DNA from: Saxidomus purpurata
Lineage: Eukaryota > Mollusca > Bivalvia > Venerida > Veneridae
Direction: 5' to 3'
Assembly (NCBI GenBank): GCA_022818135.1
Contig: JAFMSR010000009.1
Location: 28,635,315-28,699,314, forward strand
Length of the DNA stretch: 64,000 nucleotides
Shown here: piece after piece, positions 36,892 through 47,605 of the stretch
How the letters are laid out: the number at the start of each line of letters is the position of its first letter
Numbering within the stretch: position 1 is the first letter of the stretch
The notes under the pieces: model-generated
Databases searched by the model: none
Seen by the model: the letters and a program-made list of their open reading frames with translations, nothing else
Told to the model about the DNA's origin: nothing
Position numbers and translations under genes: made by a program

Positions 36892-37261
36892 GGCTCACCT
36901 GGCACAAAGTGCCAGAGTGAGCTATTAGGATCGTATTCCGTCCGTCGTACATCCGTCCCTCCGTCCACCATTTCCTTCAAACGACATCTCTGAAACCACA
37001 GGGCCAGGGATTGTTCAAATTATGACCCCCAGGTCAATATTAACCCTTCCCGGGGGGCGGGAGGGATGTGACTTGATTTCACATAGGTTTATATAGGGAA
37101 AACTTAAAGAAACAAGAAGGCCGACAGGCAGAGAATAGATATTTGGAATGTTACTTAGCATTGTGTAGTTGACCTCTACGAATTATGTTAGAATCATGAG
37201 CCCTTGTATTATAGCCAATGGTAGTCAGGTGAGTGATATAGGGCCATCATGGCCCTCTTGT
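36892..37261 (+). repeat. Short A-family repeat, internally deleted
   Basis: The head palindrome CTCACCTGGCAC/GTGCCAGAGTGAGCT and a 3' end GGGCC-atca-TGGCCC + CTCTTGTA enclose only about 300 bp. Most tandem units are absent. Confidence 0.8.
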
Positions 37262-37376
37262 ATTTGGTCATTTACACCAACGTTATGACCCTTTACTTGG
37301 TTAAAATTAAGGCATTTTATATGGTAAGTTTGTGGCATGCACTGCTCCTTTACTACTGACCTACTTTATTGTTTTT

Positions 37377-37433
37377 AGCTCACCTGACCATATCAGGTCA
37401 ATTACAGGAAAATTATGGAAATCTGCTCTTGTT
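37377..37433 (+). repeat. Minimal 57-bp hairpin-ended element
   Basis: It runs from AGCTCACCTGA-ccata-TCAGGTCA to CTCTTGTT with only about 30 bp between. It keeps both A-type termini, but the outer GTGAGCT arm and all units are gone. Confidence 0.6.
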
Positions 37434-39013
37434 TTGTAACAAAGGTGGAAAATGGGGGCATTAGATTCCTATGAATGCAGTTTTAGTTGAATTGTAATCG
37501 TTAATTTAGAATTTGTATGTACAATAAAGGTTTCTACAACATTCAGCATGCATGAACATTTATATTTACAAAATGGATGAGTGATAACCTTATTGTGGTA
37601 GACCTGATCATGAATTGTTAAGTATTTTGTGTATAAACTATCTAAAATCTTTCTGTACACTCTTGTTACATAATTATACTTGTTATGAAAAAGTTGAATA
37701 TTATGATCATTATTGATGATAGAAATAAAATTTCAAAGATAAGAGATTCAATTTACTCTTCAATATCTTCTTACCTGCCAAACTCCTTAAAATAATTGCC
37801 AGTATAGATTTGCTTAGTTCTGTTTGCCAGTCTGTCCAGGCCACAAGCTTACATATTCAAGTGACCATGGAAATTTGATGGAATGTCCCTAGAAACTGGG
37901 CATACCTGGTGTATTCAGGCTGATTTTCCAGAACTACTGGAAATTTCATGATAAGGTTAGAAGTTAGAATACCACATTTCAAACACTGCAGACAATTTAA
38001 CTGTGCTACGTGCGAATAACAACTGTAAACATGCGCTTTGGGAAAGTAGTGCATGACAGACCAGATCAATCTTTTGTTTGAATGTCGCATCGATAAGAAC
38101 ATATTACAAATAAAAACAGTACATACAACTTAAAACGATTGCAGAAAGGTCTATAGCTTACGGGCTGCATTACACATTTTTTTCTGTTTTAGAAATTACT
38201 GCGCTGTTAGCTGATTACGGAAGATAATCATTATGCATATCACGGAAAGTACGGATATTTACGGAAACATACGGAATTCGATATAAGAGTTTGTAGTTTG
38301 ATTTTCAAATTTCTGATGTTATTTCATTGACAACTTTCTTATTTACGAACGATTACATATATATTTACCTAAAAATAAATTTCTTTAAAAAAAAAGATAC
38401 AATTTAAGTACATTCCCGAGAAGGAACTCACGTGATCAAAATCACCCGCCATTTATCGAGGACGCTGCATGTCAAGGACCAGTGAACGGTTTCATGGATT
38501 ACAACTACAAGGTAACCAAGAATTATTTTTGGTTTTCCCTGTTCTACACATTGTACAGTACTGTATTTATATTTCATTGTTGGTATTGCTTTGTTTATTT
38601 CTGTTTCAAGGTCTTGTCCTTGTTACACAATAATTTTCGATCCACATCATCAGATATCGCTTGAAGTTGAACAAAGCGCAGATTGAATTATTTTTATTGT
38701 TCTCTCAAACAATTGATATTGTTGACCATGTGATTATTTTTTTCATTTAACGTATGTTTTATAATAAAACAAACTTCCCTGCCACCCATATATTTGTAAA
38801 TCATTAATTCTGTGTCATATACTAAATTTTGCCCTATGCACATTTCGACCTGCGCTTTCGGTAAGGTTCAGCGTAAATCACAAAGGTCAAAAGTTGTTTT
38901 TAGGGGAGTTAATCTATAGCCCCCAGGCCTTCAGCGCTGACAGCGCTTTGATTAACTTTACTGGACATCCAGCACAGCTTATGCCATGGTGGTTTGTGCT
39001 TTGTCTTTGCCTT
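37434..39013. other. Intergenic; possible promoter or first exon near 38.4-38.5 kb
   Basis: Mostly AT-rich. Around 38415-38510 base composition rises. An E-box CACGTG (38429-38434) precedes an ATG at 38494 (MDYNYK) and a potential donor AAG|gtaacc. No downstream exon or protein family could be assigned, so no gene is called. Confidence 0.25.
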
Positions 39014-39967
39014 GCCTTGATGAAATAACGGTCGAGTTTGAATATGGGTCATCTGGGGTCAAAAACTAGGTCAGGTCAAATCATAGAAAAACCATGTGTA
39101 TGCAATAGAGGTTGCATTCTTATTTGGATCTTCATGAAACTTGGTCAGTATGATTGCCTTCATGAAATCTAGGTGTATTCTGAATATGGATCATCTAGGG
39201 TCAAAAACTAGGTCACACGGTAAAATCATAGGAAAACCCTGTGTATGCAATAGAGGTTGCATTCTTATTTGGATCTTCATGAAACTTGATCAGTATGATT
39301 GCCTTGATGAAACCTAGGTCGAGATAGAACATGGGTCATCTAGGGTCAAAAACTAGGTCACAAGGTAAAATCATAGGAAAACCTTGTGTATGCAATAGAG
39401 GTTGCATTTTTCATTGGATCTTCATGAAACTTGGTCAGTATGATTGCCTTGATGAAATCTAGATGAGATAGAACATGGGTCATCTAGGGTCAAAAACTAG
39501 GTCCAATGGTCAAATAATAGAAAAAGCTCGTGTATGCTAAAAAGGTTGCATTTTTCATTGGATCTTTATGAAACTTGGTCAGCATGATTGCCTGGATTAA
39601 GTCTAGGGGGAGTTCTAACATTGGTCATCTAGGGTCCAAAACTAGGTCACAGGGTGAAATTGTAGAAAAACCATGTGTATGCAATAGAGGTTGCATTTTT
39701 CATTCTATCTTCATGAAACTTTGTATGATTTTCTTGATGAAATTTAGGTCAAGTATGAATATGGGTAATCTGAGGTCAAAAACTAGGTCACCCAATTAAT
39801 AATCTTGTGTATGCCATACAGGTGACCCAATCATCATGTAAATTGGTCAAAAGGTTTGCTTTGTCAAGGTCAAACAGAATGCTTGTGTTTATGTTATTTA
39901 GTTTTGAGTTGAAGTTTGGTTACATATTGTCATAAGTCGCAGATGAGCGATATAAGGCCATCTTGTT
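39014..39967 (+). repeat. D-family repeat lacking its 5' palindrome
   Basis: Six units contain 'gggtcaaaaactaggtcac' and 'tggatcttcatgaaacttgg'. It ends 'gatgagcgatataaggccatcttgttt'. It is in plus orientation. Confidence 0.75.
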
Positions 39968-40540
39968 TCCTATTCTTTTTTGGGTCAAAGGTCAAGGTAA
40001 CAGTGACCTGTTAAGATTTTCTTTGATAACTCTCTACAGGTCACAGTTTTCATTCAACTTTCATCGAAACTTGCTCAGACGGTTCCCCCAACATGAAGAA
40101 GACCCCTTGTGTTTTTTTCGGTCAAAGGTCATGGTCACAGTAACCTCTGTTAGATTTTCCTTGATAATGCTCTACAGGTCACAATGTTCATTCAACTTCC
40201 ATCAAACTCAATCAGAAGGTTCCCTGAAACATAAAAATGATCCCTATTGTTTTTTTGGTCAGTTGGTCCAAGGTCACAGTGACCTCTGATCGAGTTTCAT
40301 TGACTACACTCTACAGGTCACAGCTTTCTTTCAACTTTCATCAAACCTTGCTCAGAAGGTTCCCTGTAACATAAAGATGATTGCTATTCTTTGTGGGGTA
40401 AATGGTTCAAGGTCACAGTGACCTCCATTAGATTTTGATAATGTTCTGCAGGTAAGCTTTCATTCAACTTGCTCAGAAGGTTCCATGCAACAACCCTATT
40501 GTTTTTGGGGTCAAGGTCACCGTGCCCTCTGTTAGATTTT
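39968..40540 (+). repeat. F-family tandem units rich in AGGTCA motifs
   Basis: Four diverged units of about 137-146 bp contain 'ggtcaaaggtcaaggt', 'ctctacaggtcacag' and 'ttcaactttcatc'. Two units carry a perfect AGGTCA-cag-TGACCT palindrome (40271-40285 and 40410-40424). Confidence 0.7.
40271..40285 (+). promoter_or_regulatory. Perfect inverted AGGTCA repeat with 3-bp spacer (ERE-type)
   Basis: AGGTCACAGTGACCT is the textbook estrogen-response-element arrangement (IR3). It recurs at 40410-40424. It is part of the F units. Function is inference. Confidence 0.4.
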
Positions 40541-40541
40541 T

Positions 40542-41731
40542 AGCTCACCAGAGCTTTTAGGATGGATGATTGTCCTTGGTACATCGTTTGTAATATGTTA
40601 ACATTTTGCTTCAAACAACATCTTGTCTGAAACCACTGGGCAAATGTTGATGAAACATGGCAGGGATGTTCCTTGCATGAAACTCTACAAAAATTGTTCA
40701 AAGAATTCCATTCCATGCAGAACTCTGGTTGCTATTGCAACAAATAGTTAAAACTTTAAAAATCTTCTCTGAAACCAAAAGGCCTAGAGCTAAGATATTT
40801 AGCATGTGCACCACTACCAGGATGTTCAAATTATGACCCCTGGGTCAAAATTGACCCAGGGGAGTCACTTGGTTAAACATAGACTTGTATAGAAAAAACT
40901 TTAAAATCTCTGAAACCACAGGGCCTAGAGCTTAGATATTTAGCATGTAGCATTGCCTAGTAGACCTCTTCAAAATTTGTTAAAATTTTTGCCCAGGGGG
41001 TCACTTGTTTAGGTTTAGAGCCACAGTGTCTAGTGGACCTTCAAAGTCTGTTCAAACCTATTCAAAACAAGACTTATTAGTAAATAGCAAAACAAAATTC
41101 TGTTGATGGCCCCATATCCCTTCCCCGACTACCATTGGCTGTAGTACAATGGGTCATGATTTTAACAGAGTTCGTAGAGGTCCACTACACAATGCTTAGT
41201 AACATTCCAATATCTAAGCTCTGCCTGTGGGCCTTTTTTTAAAGTTTTCCATATATAAGCCTATGTGAAATCAATTGACCCCCAGCCCCCTCCCAGGAAG
41301 GGTTAATTTTGACCAGGGGGTCATAATTTGAACAATCTTGGTAGAGGTCCACTAGCCAATGCTACATGCTAAATATCTCAGCTCTAGGCCTTGTGGTTTC
41401 AGAGAAGAAGATTTTTAAAGTTTTTCCTATAAAAGCCTATGTAAAAGCAAGTGACCCCCTTGGACAGTGTCAGTTTTGACCCAGGGGTTTTAAAGGCCTA
41501 GAGCTTAGATATTTAGCATGTGGTATTTCCTGGTGACCCTCTACCAAGATTGTTCAACTCATGACCCCCAGGTCAAAACTGAATCTGCCAAGGGGTCTCT
41601 TGATGTTACATAGGCTTATTCAGAGGAAAATCATGAGCCAAAGGTGAAAATTGACCCTTTCTGCTATTGATGACCTATTATAACCAATGGTAGACAGGTG
41701 AGCAATATAGGGCCATGATGGCCCTTTTGTT
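40542..41731 (+). repeat. A-family repeat with internal inversion
   Basis: The plus-oriented head (AGCTCACCAGAGCT, palindrome shortened) and units run to about 41080. A minus-oriented A fragment occupies about 41109-41490. Plus-oriented unit and 3' end ('caggtgagcaatatagggccatgatggcccttttgtt', with its own mismatches) follow to 41731. Confidence 0.7.
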
Positions 41732-41896
41732 TACTCTTCTATTATATAAAGTTCAGAAAAGGACTTTGGGGTGGCCTTGTTAAATTCCCCAATGTCATAT
41801 ATCTTCAAAAGTAACTGGTTCTGATATTTCACACTATTAGTTAGTTGGACACAACACTCTTTATAAATATAAACAATATAATATGGTAGTATTTTT

Positions 41897-42855
41897 AGCT
41901 CACCTGGCTACGCCAGGGTGAGCTTTGTCCGTACATCGTCCATCTTCCGTCAACATTTTGATTCAAATGACATCTCCTCTGAAACCTCTAGGCCAATGTT
42001 GATAAAACTATGCAGGAATGTTCCTTGCATGAAGCTCTACCAAAATTGTTCAAAGAATTCCATTCCATGCAGAACTCTGCTTGCTATGGCAACAAATAGG
42101 AAAATCTTTAAAAATCTTCTCCTCTGAAACCACAAGGCCTAGAGCTTAGATATTTGTCATGTAGCATTGTCTACTGGACCTCTACCAAGATTGTTCAAAT
42201 TATGACCCCCGGGTCAAAATTGACCCCGCGGGGGTGGTCACTTAGTTTTGCATAGGAATATATAGGAAAAACTTTAAAAATCTTCTTCTCTGAAACCACA
42301 AGGCCTGGAGCTTAGATATTTAGCATGTAGCATTGTCTAGTGGACCTCTACCAAGATTGTTCAAATTATGACCCCTGGATCAAAATTGACCCCGCACGGG
42401 GGGTCACTTAGTTTTGCATAGGCATATTTAGGAAAATCTTCTTCTGTGAAACCACAAGGCCTAGAGCTTAGATATTTGGCATGTAGCATTGGCTAGTGGA
42501 CCTCTACCAAGATTGTTCAAATTATTACCCCCGGGTCAAAATTGACCCCGCACGAGGGATCACTTAGTTTAACATAGGCTTATATAGGAAAAAGTTTAAA
42601 AATCTTTTTCTCTGAAACCACAAGGCCTAGAGCTTAGATATTTGGCATGTAGCATTGCCTAGTAGACCTCTTCAAAGTTTGTTCAAATTATGCCCCTAGG
42701 GTCAAAATTGACCTTGCCCGTGGGGGGGGTCACTTGTTTTACAAAGGCGTATATAGGAAAACCTATTTGGTATATAACATTATCTAGTGATCTTCCACTA
42801 GGCAAGTGGACTTGTACCAAGGTGAGCGATATAGGGCCATCTTGGCCCTCTTGTT
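41897..42855 (+). repeat. A-family repeat, full length
   Basis: The 5' palindrome is AGCTCACCTGGC-tac-GCCAGGGTGAGCT. Unit starts ('gatattt') near 42149, 42315, 42471 and 42637 give spacings 166, 156 and 166. The 3' end is GGGCC-atct-TGGCCC + CTCTTGTT. It is very similar to the copies at 33220 and 29098. Confidence 0.9.
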
Positions 42856-43056
42856 TTTTTAACTTGCTGATGAAAGATTTTTATACTATTTTAGAAAACG
42901 TCAATACATTCCTTCAAATCACCATGAAGGTTTACCCTGCGTTTTTTTTCCTTCAGTATGCATAACATATCATAACATACAAATATGTTAACACTTACCT
43001 TAGTAAAACTCCTGCAACTTTTCTTCCACACTTAGTAGAAATTCATTTTCTAATTC

Positions 43057-43189
43057 ACAAAGTGCCAAGGTGAGCTATTAGGATCAGCCTCCGTAAATTA
43101 CATCTCCTCTGAGACTACTGGGCCTATGTAAAAAATGTGATTGTTGACCTTGTATTACAGCCAATGGTAGCCAGGTGGCCCTCGTTTCA
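43057..43189 (+). repeat. A-family remnant
   Basis: The half palindrome 'acaaagtgccaaggtgagct' and a few head bases are joined to the 'ccaatggtagccaggt' 3' segment, with nothing in between. Confidence 0.55.
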
Positions 43190-44439
43190 AATATATGGAA
43201 TCAAAGTGTTTATTGGTGAATTAATTGACCTATAAACAAATTATTGTTGCTTAAAACCTTTTTATGCCCGAGACACTATTTAGGGGGCATTTGTCACTTA
43301 TGAGGAACAGCTCTTGACCAATATGCCAAATAAAGTCGTGGAGACATTAAAATCTTTAGTTGGAAGGTTGTCATAATTATATTAGCATACTCAAATTAGG
43401 AATCTGCTATAACATAAGTATGTTTACATTGTTAATTTGTTATCGGCGTATACATGGACAGGTGGTCATATGTCAAGACAACAAACTCTAGGACAACTGT
43501 AAGCAAATCTACAAAATTTTATTGCACTAAATCAGAAGTGTCATTTAAACAATCAACTTTTCAATGTATAAATTTCATTACCTGTTCATCTACATGTACA
43601 CAAGATTTTTTTTCAATTTAACACCAGATTTTAAAAATCATTTTCAAAATATCAAACAAAAGGAGACAGTTATATTTAAAATTTCTGCTTAATATCTGTT
43701 ATTGTCTAATTCTATTTATTGTATGTTAGCTGCTAACAACAGAGCAACATTGTCACAGATTATCACAATCGTGTTTAAGTTATTACATACATTCAAAGGG
43801 AAACAACTCCAGATTGCCTTGAGTGATCTAAGTGATTATCCAATTTCGCTGAGATACTATGTCCATGAATATTGTTGAGGTTTGGTCAAAATCCAATGAA
43901 AAGTTTTTAAGTTGACGAGTAAGGAGTGCTAATTTAGTGAAATTCTAGTTACAATGTATTACAATGCCATAACTCGGTGTCAATGTGAACAATGTAGTAC
44001 GACAGCCCCTATCACTCACCTGAGTACTATTGCATGTCATGCCAAGGTCACAATGCATCCAGATATGAATTAACCAAAGTTTGCTAAAAATATGTTGATT
44101 TAACTGTTTGACCAAAAACTGTTCTTGTACTTTAAGTAACACGATTCTAGTTTTAGAACTGTGACCTTGACCCCCAATTTGTGAAAATATTCTGAAATAT
44201 TGGGTCAAATCTTTCCAACAAAATATTGTTTAAGTAAAACATGTGATGACAAAGACAGTCAATTTTGACCCAAGGGGCATGCTTTGAACAAACTTAGTTG
44301 TTGACCACAAGGCAAACAAAATACTCAAGACCTGGGCCTTGCAGTTTTTGCCAACAAGATTTTCTAAGTTTCCAATATTTACATATAACTATGTTACCCC
44401 TAGGGCAGGGCCAATTTAGACCCTAGGGGCATAATCTAA
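43190..44439. other. Intergenic spacer
   Basis: AT-rich. A decayed 'gaggaacagctcttg' end is visible near 43301-43315. No gene was recognised. Confidence 0.45.
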
Positions 44440-44898
44440 ACAAGAAGACCATAATAGCCCTGTATCGCTATACCTATGCTAAGGAAGTAACTGGTCGCTA
44501 TGGAAAGTTACTGGTTGCTAAGGAAGTCAATTGTTCCAAGAGGTCACTAATTGCTAGGGGAAGTCATGGGTTGATGTTGCTATTTTAGGAATCCACTAGG
44601 AGCTAGTTTTATCCTACATCTCTATATAAAGACAAGGGAACAAAGTTGGTAGAGGACCATTAAAAGCTTTACGTAACAAATATTCAAGCTCTAGGCCTTG
44701 TGGTTTTGGAAAGATGATTTTAGAAGTTTTCCTAAACCAAATGAACCCCCGGGCAGGGCAAATTTTGACCCTTGGGGAAAGATTTGAACAAAGTTGAAGA
44801 GGTCCACTAGACACTGTTACACATAGTTTTCAGAGGAGATGTTTGAAGCAAAATGTTAATGGTCAAACAGTAGGCAATTGGAAAAGCAAGGTGAGCTA
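44440..44898 (-). repeat. Reversed A-family relic with minisatellite
   Basis: It opens 'acaagaagaccataatagccctgtatcgct' (mismatched to the norm), contains the 'ggttgctaaggaagt' short-unit array at 44484-44570, then one unit, and ends 'aaaagcaaggtgagct'. Confidence 0.65.
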
Positions 44899-44972
44899 AA
44901 GAGTTGGTAGAGATCTGCTAGAACATTAGTGAACCATGTCAGCACTTTAAAGGGGCAACAAGACTATATAAA

Positions 44973-44989
44973 CCACTAGATGGCGCTGG
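44973..44989 (+). promoter_or_regulatory. CTCF-like motif CCACTAGATGGCGCTGG
   Basis: It matches the core of the animal CTCF recognition sequence (CCAC-N-AG-N-TGGCGC type) across its length. It lies in the gap between the convergent DNAJC13 and NSF-like genes, in otherwise repeat-poor sequence. It could instead be part of an unrecognised dispersed repeat. Binding is not shown. Confidence 0.4.
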
Positions 44990-46889
44990 GGCAGGTTTTT
45001 CAATATTTTCAAACATGTTTCAGATCAGAGACCCTTTTTCTTAAATTTTGACAAAGTTACAGAACTGTTTCCTTTGAAATTTGTTACAACGGTAAGCTTT
45101 CCCATTTCAAAACAGTTAATCCAAAAATCTTAATTTCATATCACTTCTAAAAGTGACTTTGAGAAAAAAAATCAAACTGTCAAGCAGACGATCTCAGATT
45201 TGAATTTCCCGGGAGGTGTGGCTAATTGCTGATAAAGTCTGTGTTTATAAACAAAGCCACGTGGTGATGTTTATACACTTGAGAGCAGTTGCATGCATTA
45301 CAGAACAAAAACAGTTTACTAACCTTGATGAAAATTTATTTCCATAAAATGAGAATATCCTTCAATAAAATGAATCATTAAGTTATTCAAGACCTATATA
45401 AGTAAAGGTCACTAGATAACAATCATACATATAATGTTTTTGTGCTGAAATCTATTCAAGTTGCCAATTGTTTTTCGAGTATTAAGTATTGAACTTTCTA
45501 ATTTTGGTGTAAATGTCTAACTTGCAAAAGTACACAGCAGGACATAACTTCCCTTGCAGTTCAAATGTTTTGTTCTTCCCCCATTCGTCCGTACTTTACT
45601 TCAAAAACCCCTTCTGTCTATAGTACAGTTCAGTATTTTCTATAATAATTTTTTGTTGTATGATACTATTTCCAGGTTCAGGTAGTCTTCTATTTCTTAG
45701 TCAAGCTCATGACTATGCAGATACAATAACGCAAACAATAAACAGTGTTGGTATAAAAAAATTTAAATGTTTATGTGACTTAAACGAAGAATCCTTACTA
45801 AACCACTGCAAGGATCGCACCTGCAGGGTCAGTTAGTATTATCCTGCTCATTATATATTATGATCCATTATTATCCAAGAATGAGCCTTTTAGATTGATT
45901 TTACTTTTGATTTTAGTAATTTCTCCATTTTATTTTTTCTTGATAGTCTATAATTTACATCATCCCGTGTTATCATCGCTACGAATTTTCAAATCCGTGT
46001 CAAGAACATTAAAACTAACACAAATAGCTCCTTTTATTCTCTTTTGATATAAACAATACATGTCTTTTTCTGCAATGCTTGAAATATGAAAATTTATTCT
46101 TCATCAACTACATGCATATACATTGTATTGTGTTTTGAACTGCTGTGATAATTTCCCTCCTTTTTCTGACACATGTATCAGTTTCATGTCTGGAATTTGT
46201 GTCCTTCAAAAATACACAAACCAGACCTGCATGCCGATGGCATTTAATTGCCAATTAATTTTGTGACTATCTTAATTGGGTGCTGACATATTCATTTTAC
46301 CACAATGTATTTATATTGTAGGAAATTACACAAAGTCAGGCCTTGTGCAAAATTTGACTCTGTGAGTTAGGTGTGAAATGTAGTATTTATCTTTAAATTT
46401 TCTAAAAAGGGAGAATATAATGGAAGTCATGGGATAAAAAGAAAGTGAGAAGAAATGATTCAAGAGGTGGATAAATTTTCATCTGATTCCAAAGTGTTAT
46501 AAAAAAAACGTAAAGAAGCCCAGCTAAAATCGTCTGCTTGCTATTGTGATCAGCTGTTTGTTTACATTTCTCCATGCATGTTAATGTAGAACACAGAGTT
46601 TAATTGACAGGTACATAGTTGAGAGAGTTTAACAATAGCCACTCCCCAAACACTCGCTGCCGTGGCAGCAATTGTTGCCAGTTTAAGGGTAGGATAATAC
46701 AATGAAAATGCCGAAGAAAACATGTATGACACAGTTAATTTAATTTTGTTGATGAGCACAAGTAGACAATGTAGATACATCTATATAAAACCAAGGCATA
46801 AGACTCAAGTGTGACCTTGAGTGTGAGTAGGTGGCTGGGTGTTGTTTGGGACACATTCTTATGGTACCAGTAGTAACCATCCTTCCAGT
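44990..46889. other. Intergenic spacer with a few E-box-like sites
   Basis: AT-rich sequence. A CACGTG E-box lies at about 45258-45263. No exon with family similarity was found. Confidence 0.45.
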
Positions 46890-47605
46890 ATGGTCTATTT
46901 TGACCCAGCAGCATGATTTTCACAAACTTGAGGACTATTAGACAATGCTACATCCAAAATATCCAAGATCTAGACTTCAATTTTTGAAAAATTTATTTTT
47001 AAAATTTCCAGTGTTCCCCATGTCTAAATTGACCCCAGGTGCTTAACTTGAATAAACTTTCTAGCACAAAGCGTTCTTCAGTGATTGATCTTGAACAATT
47101 TTTTTCATGAAAGGTCACTGTGACCTTGGCCTTTGACCAATGTTAATCTCTATTCACTAAGACTGAGCTGTTCAAATAGTATCAACGTATTTTACATGTT
47201 CATTTTATACACAAATCTTATTGATCAATACAAAATTACATGTCAAAGGCTGATACTATAGTACATTGTACACATTTAATTGTATATACACAGATACAAC
47301 AGTTCAATCATTGACGCTCAATAGATTTTTTATACAATGTTACAGTTATTTTTGGTTCAAAAGTTCAACAAACAAAACCTCCTCAAACAAATATTTACAA
47401 GCTTTATAAGAGTGGTGGAAGACAAGAGGCAATAGTGTAAAACCTATCAGATACGCAGTCATGTACAATACAACTGACTTTTCTACCTTAAATAGAAAAT
47501 CTACTATTTGACTGTCAGGGACCCAAAATGATGATGGTAACAATATAATATTCAGATGTTTCAAAACACACACAATGTGCGGATATGAAAATATAAATTT
47601 TAGTA
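46890..47605. other. Intergenic; reversed A remnant and ERE-type site
   Basis: 46890-47060 resembles a badly decayed minus-oriented A unit ('gacaatgctacatccaaaatatcc'-like). 47061-47605 shows no gene. It holds an AGGTCA palindrome at 47112-47126. Confidence 0.45.
47112..47126 (+). promoter_or_regulatory. Perfect inverted AGGTCA repeat, 3-bp spacer (ERE-type)
   Basis: AGGTCACTGTGACCT, followed by 'tggcctttgacc', a further half-site pair. It lies in the intergenic region about 2.9 kb beyond the NSF-like poly(A) signal. It may derive from an old F-type unit. Confidence 0.4.

Noticed and set aside
38482..38664. Hydrophobic frame following MDYNYK
   Set aside because: The reading continues through a likely donor into AT-rich intron-like sequence. 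No membrane protein family was recognised.
42893..42935. Possible small exon between 'ctattttag' and 'gtttac'
   Set aside because: The splice-like borders enclose sequence with no family similarity and no partner exons.
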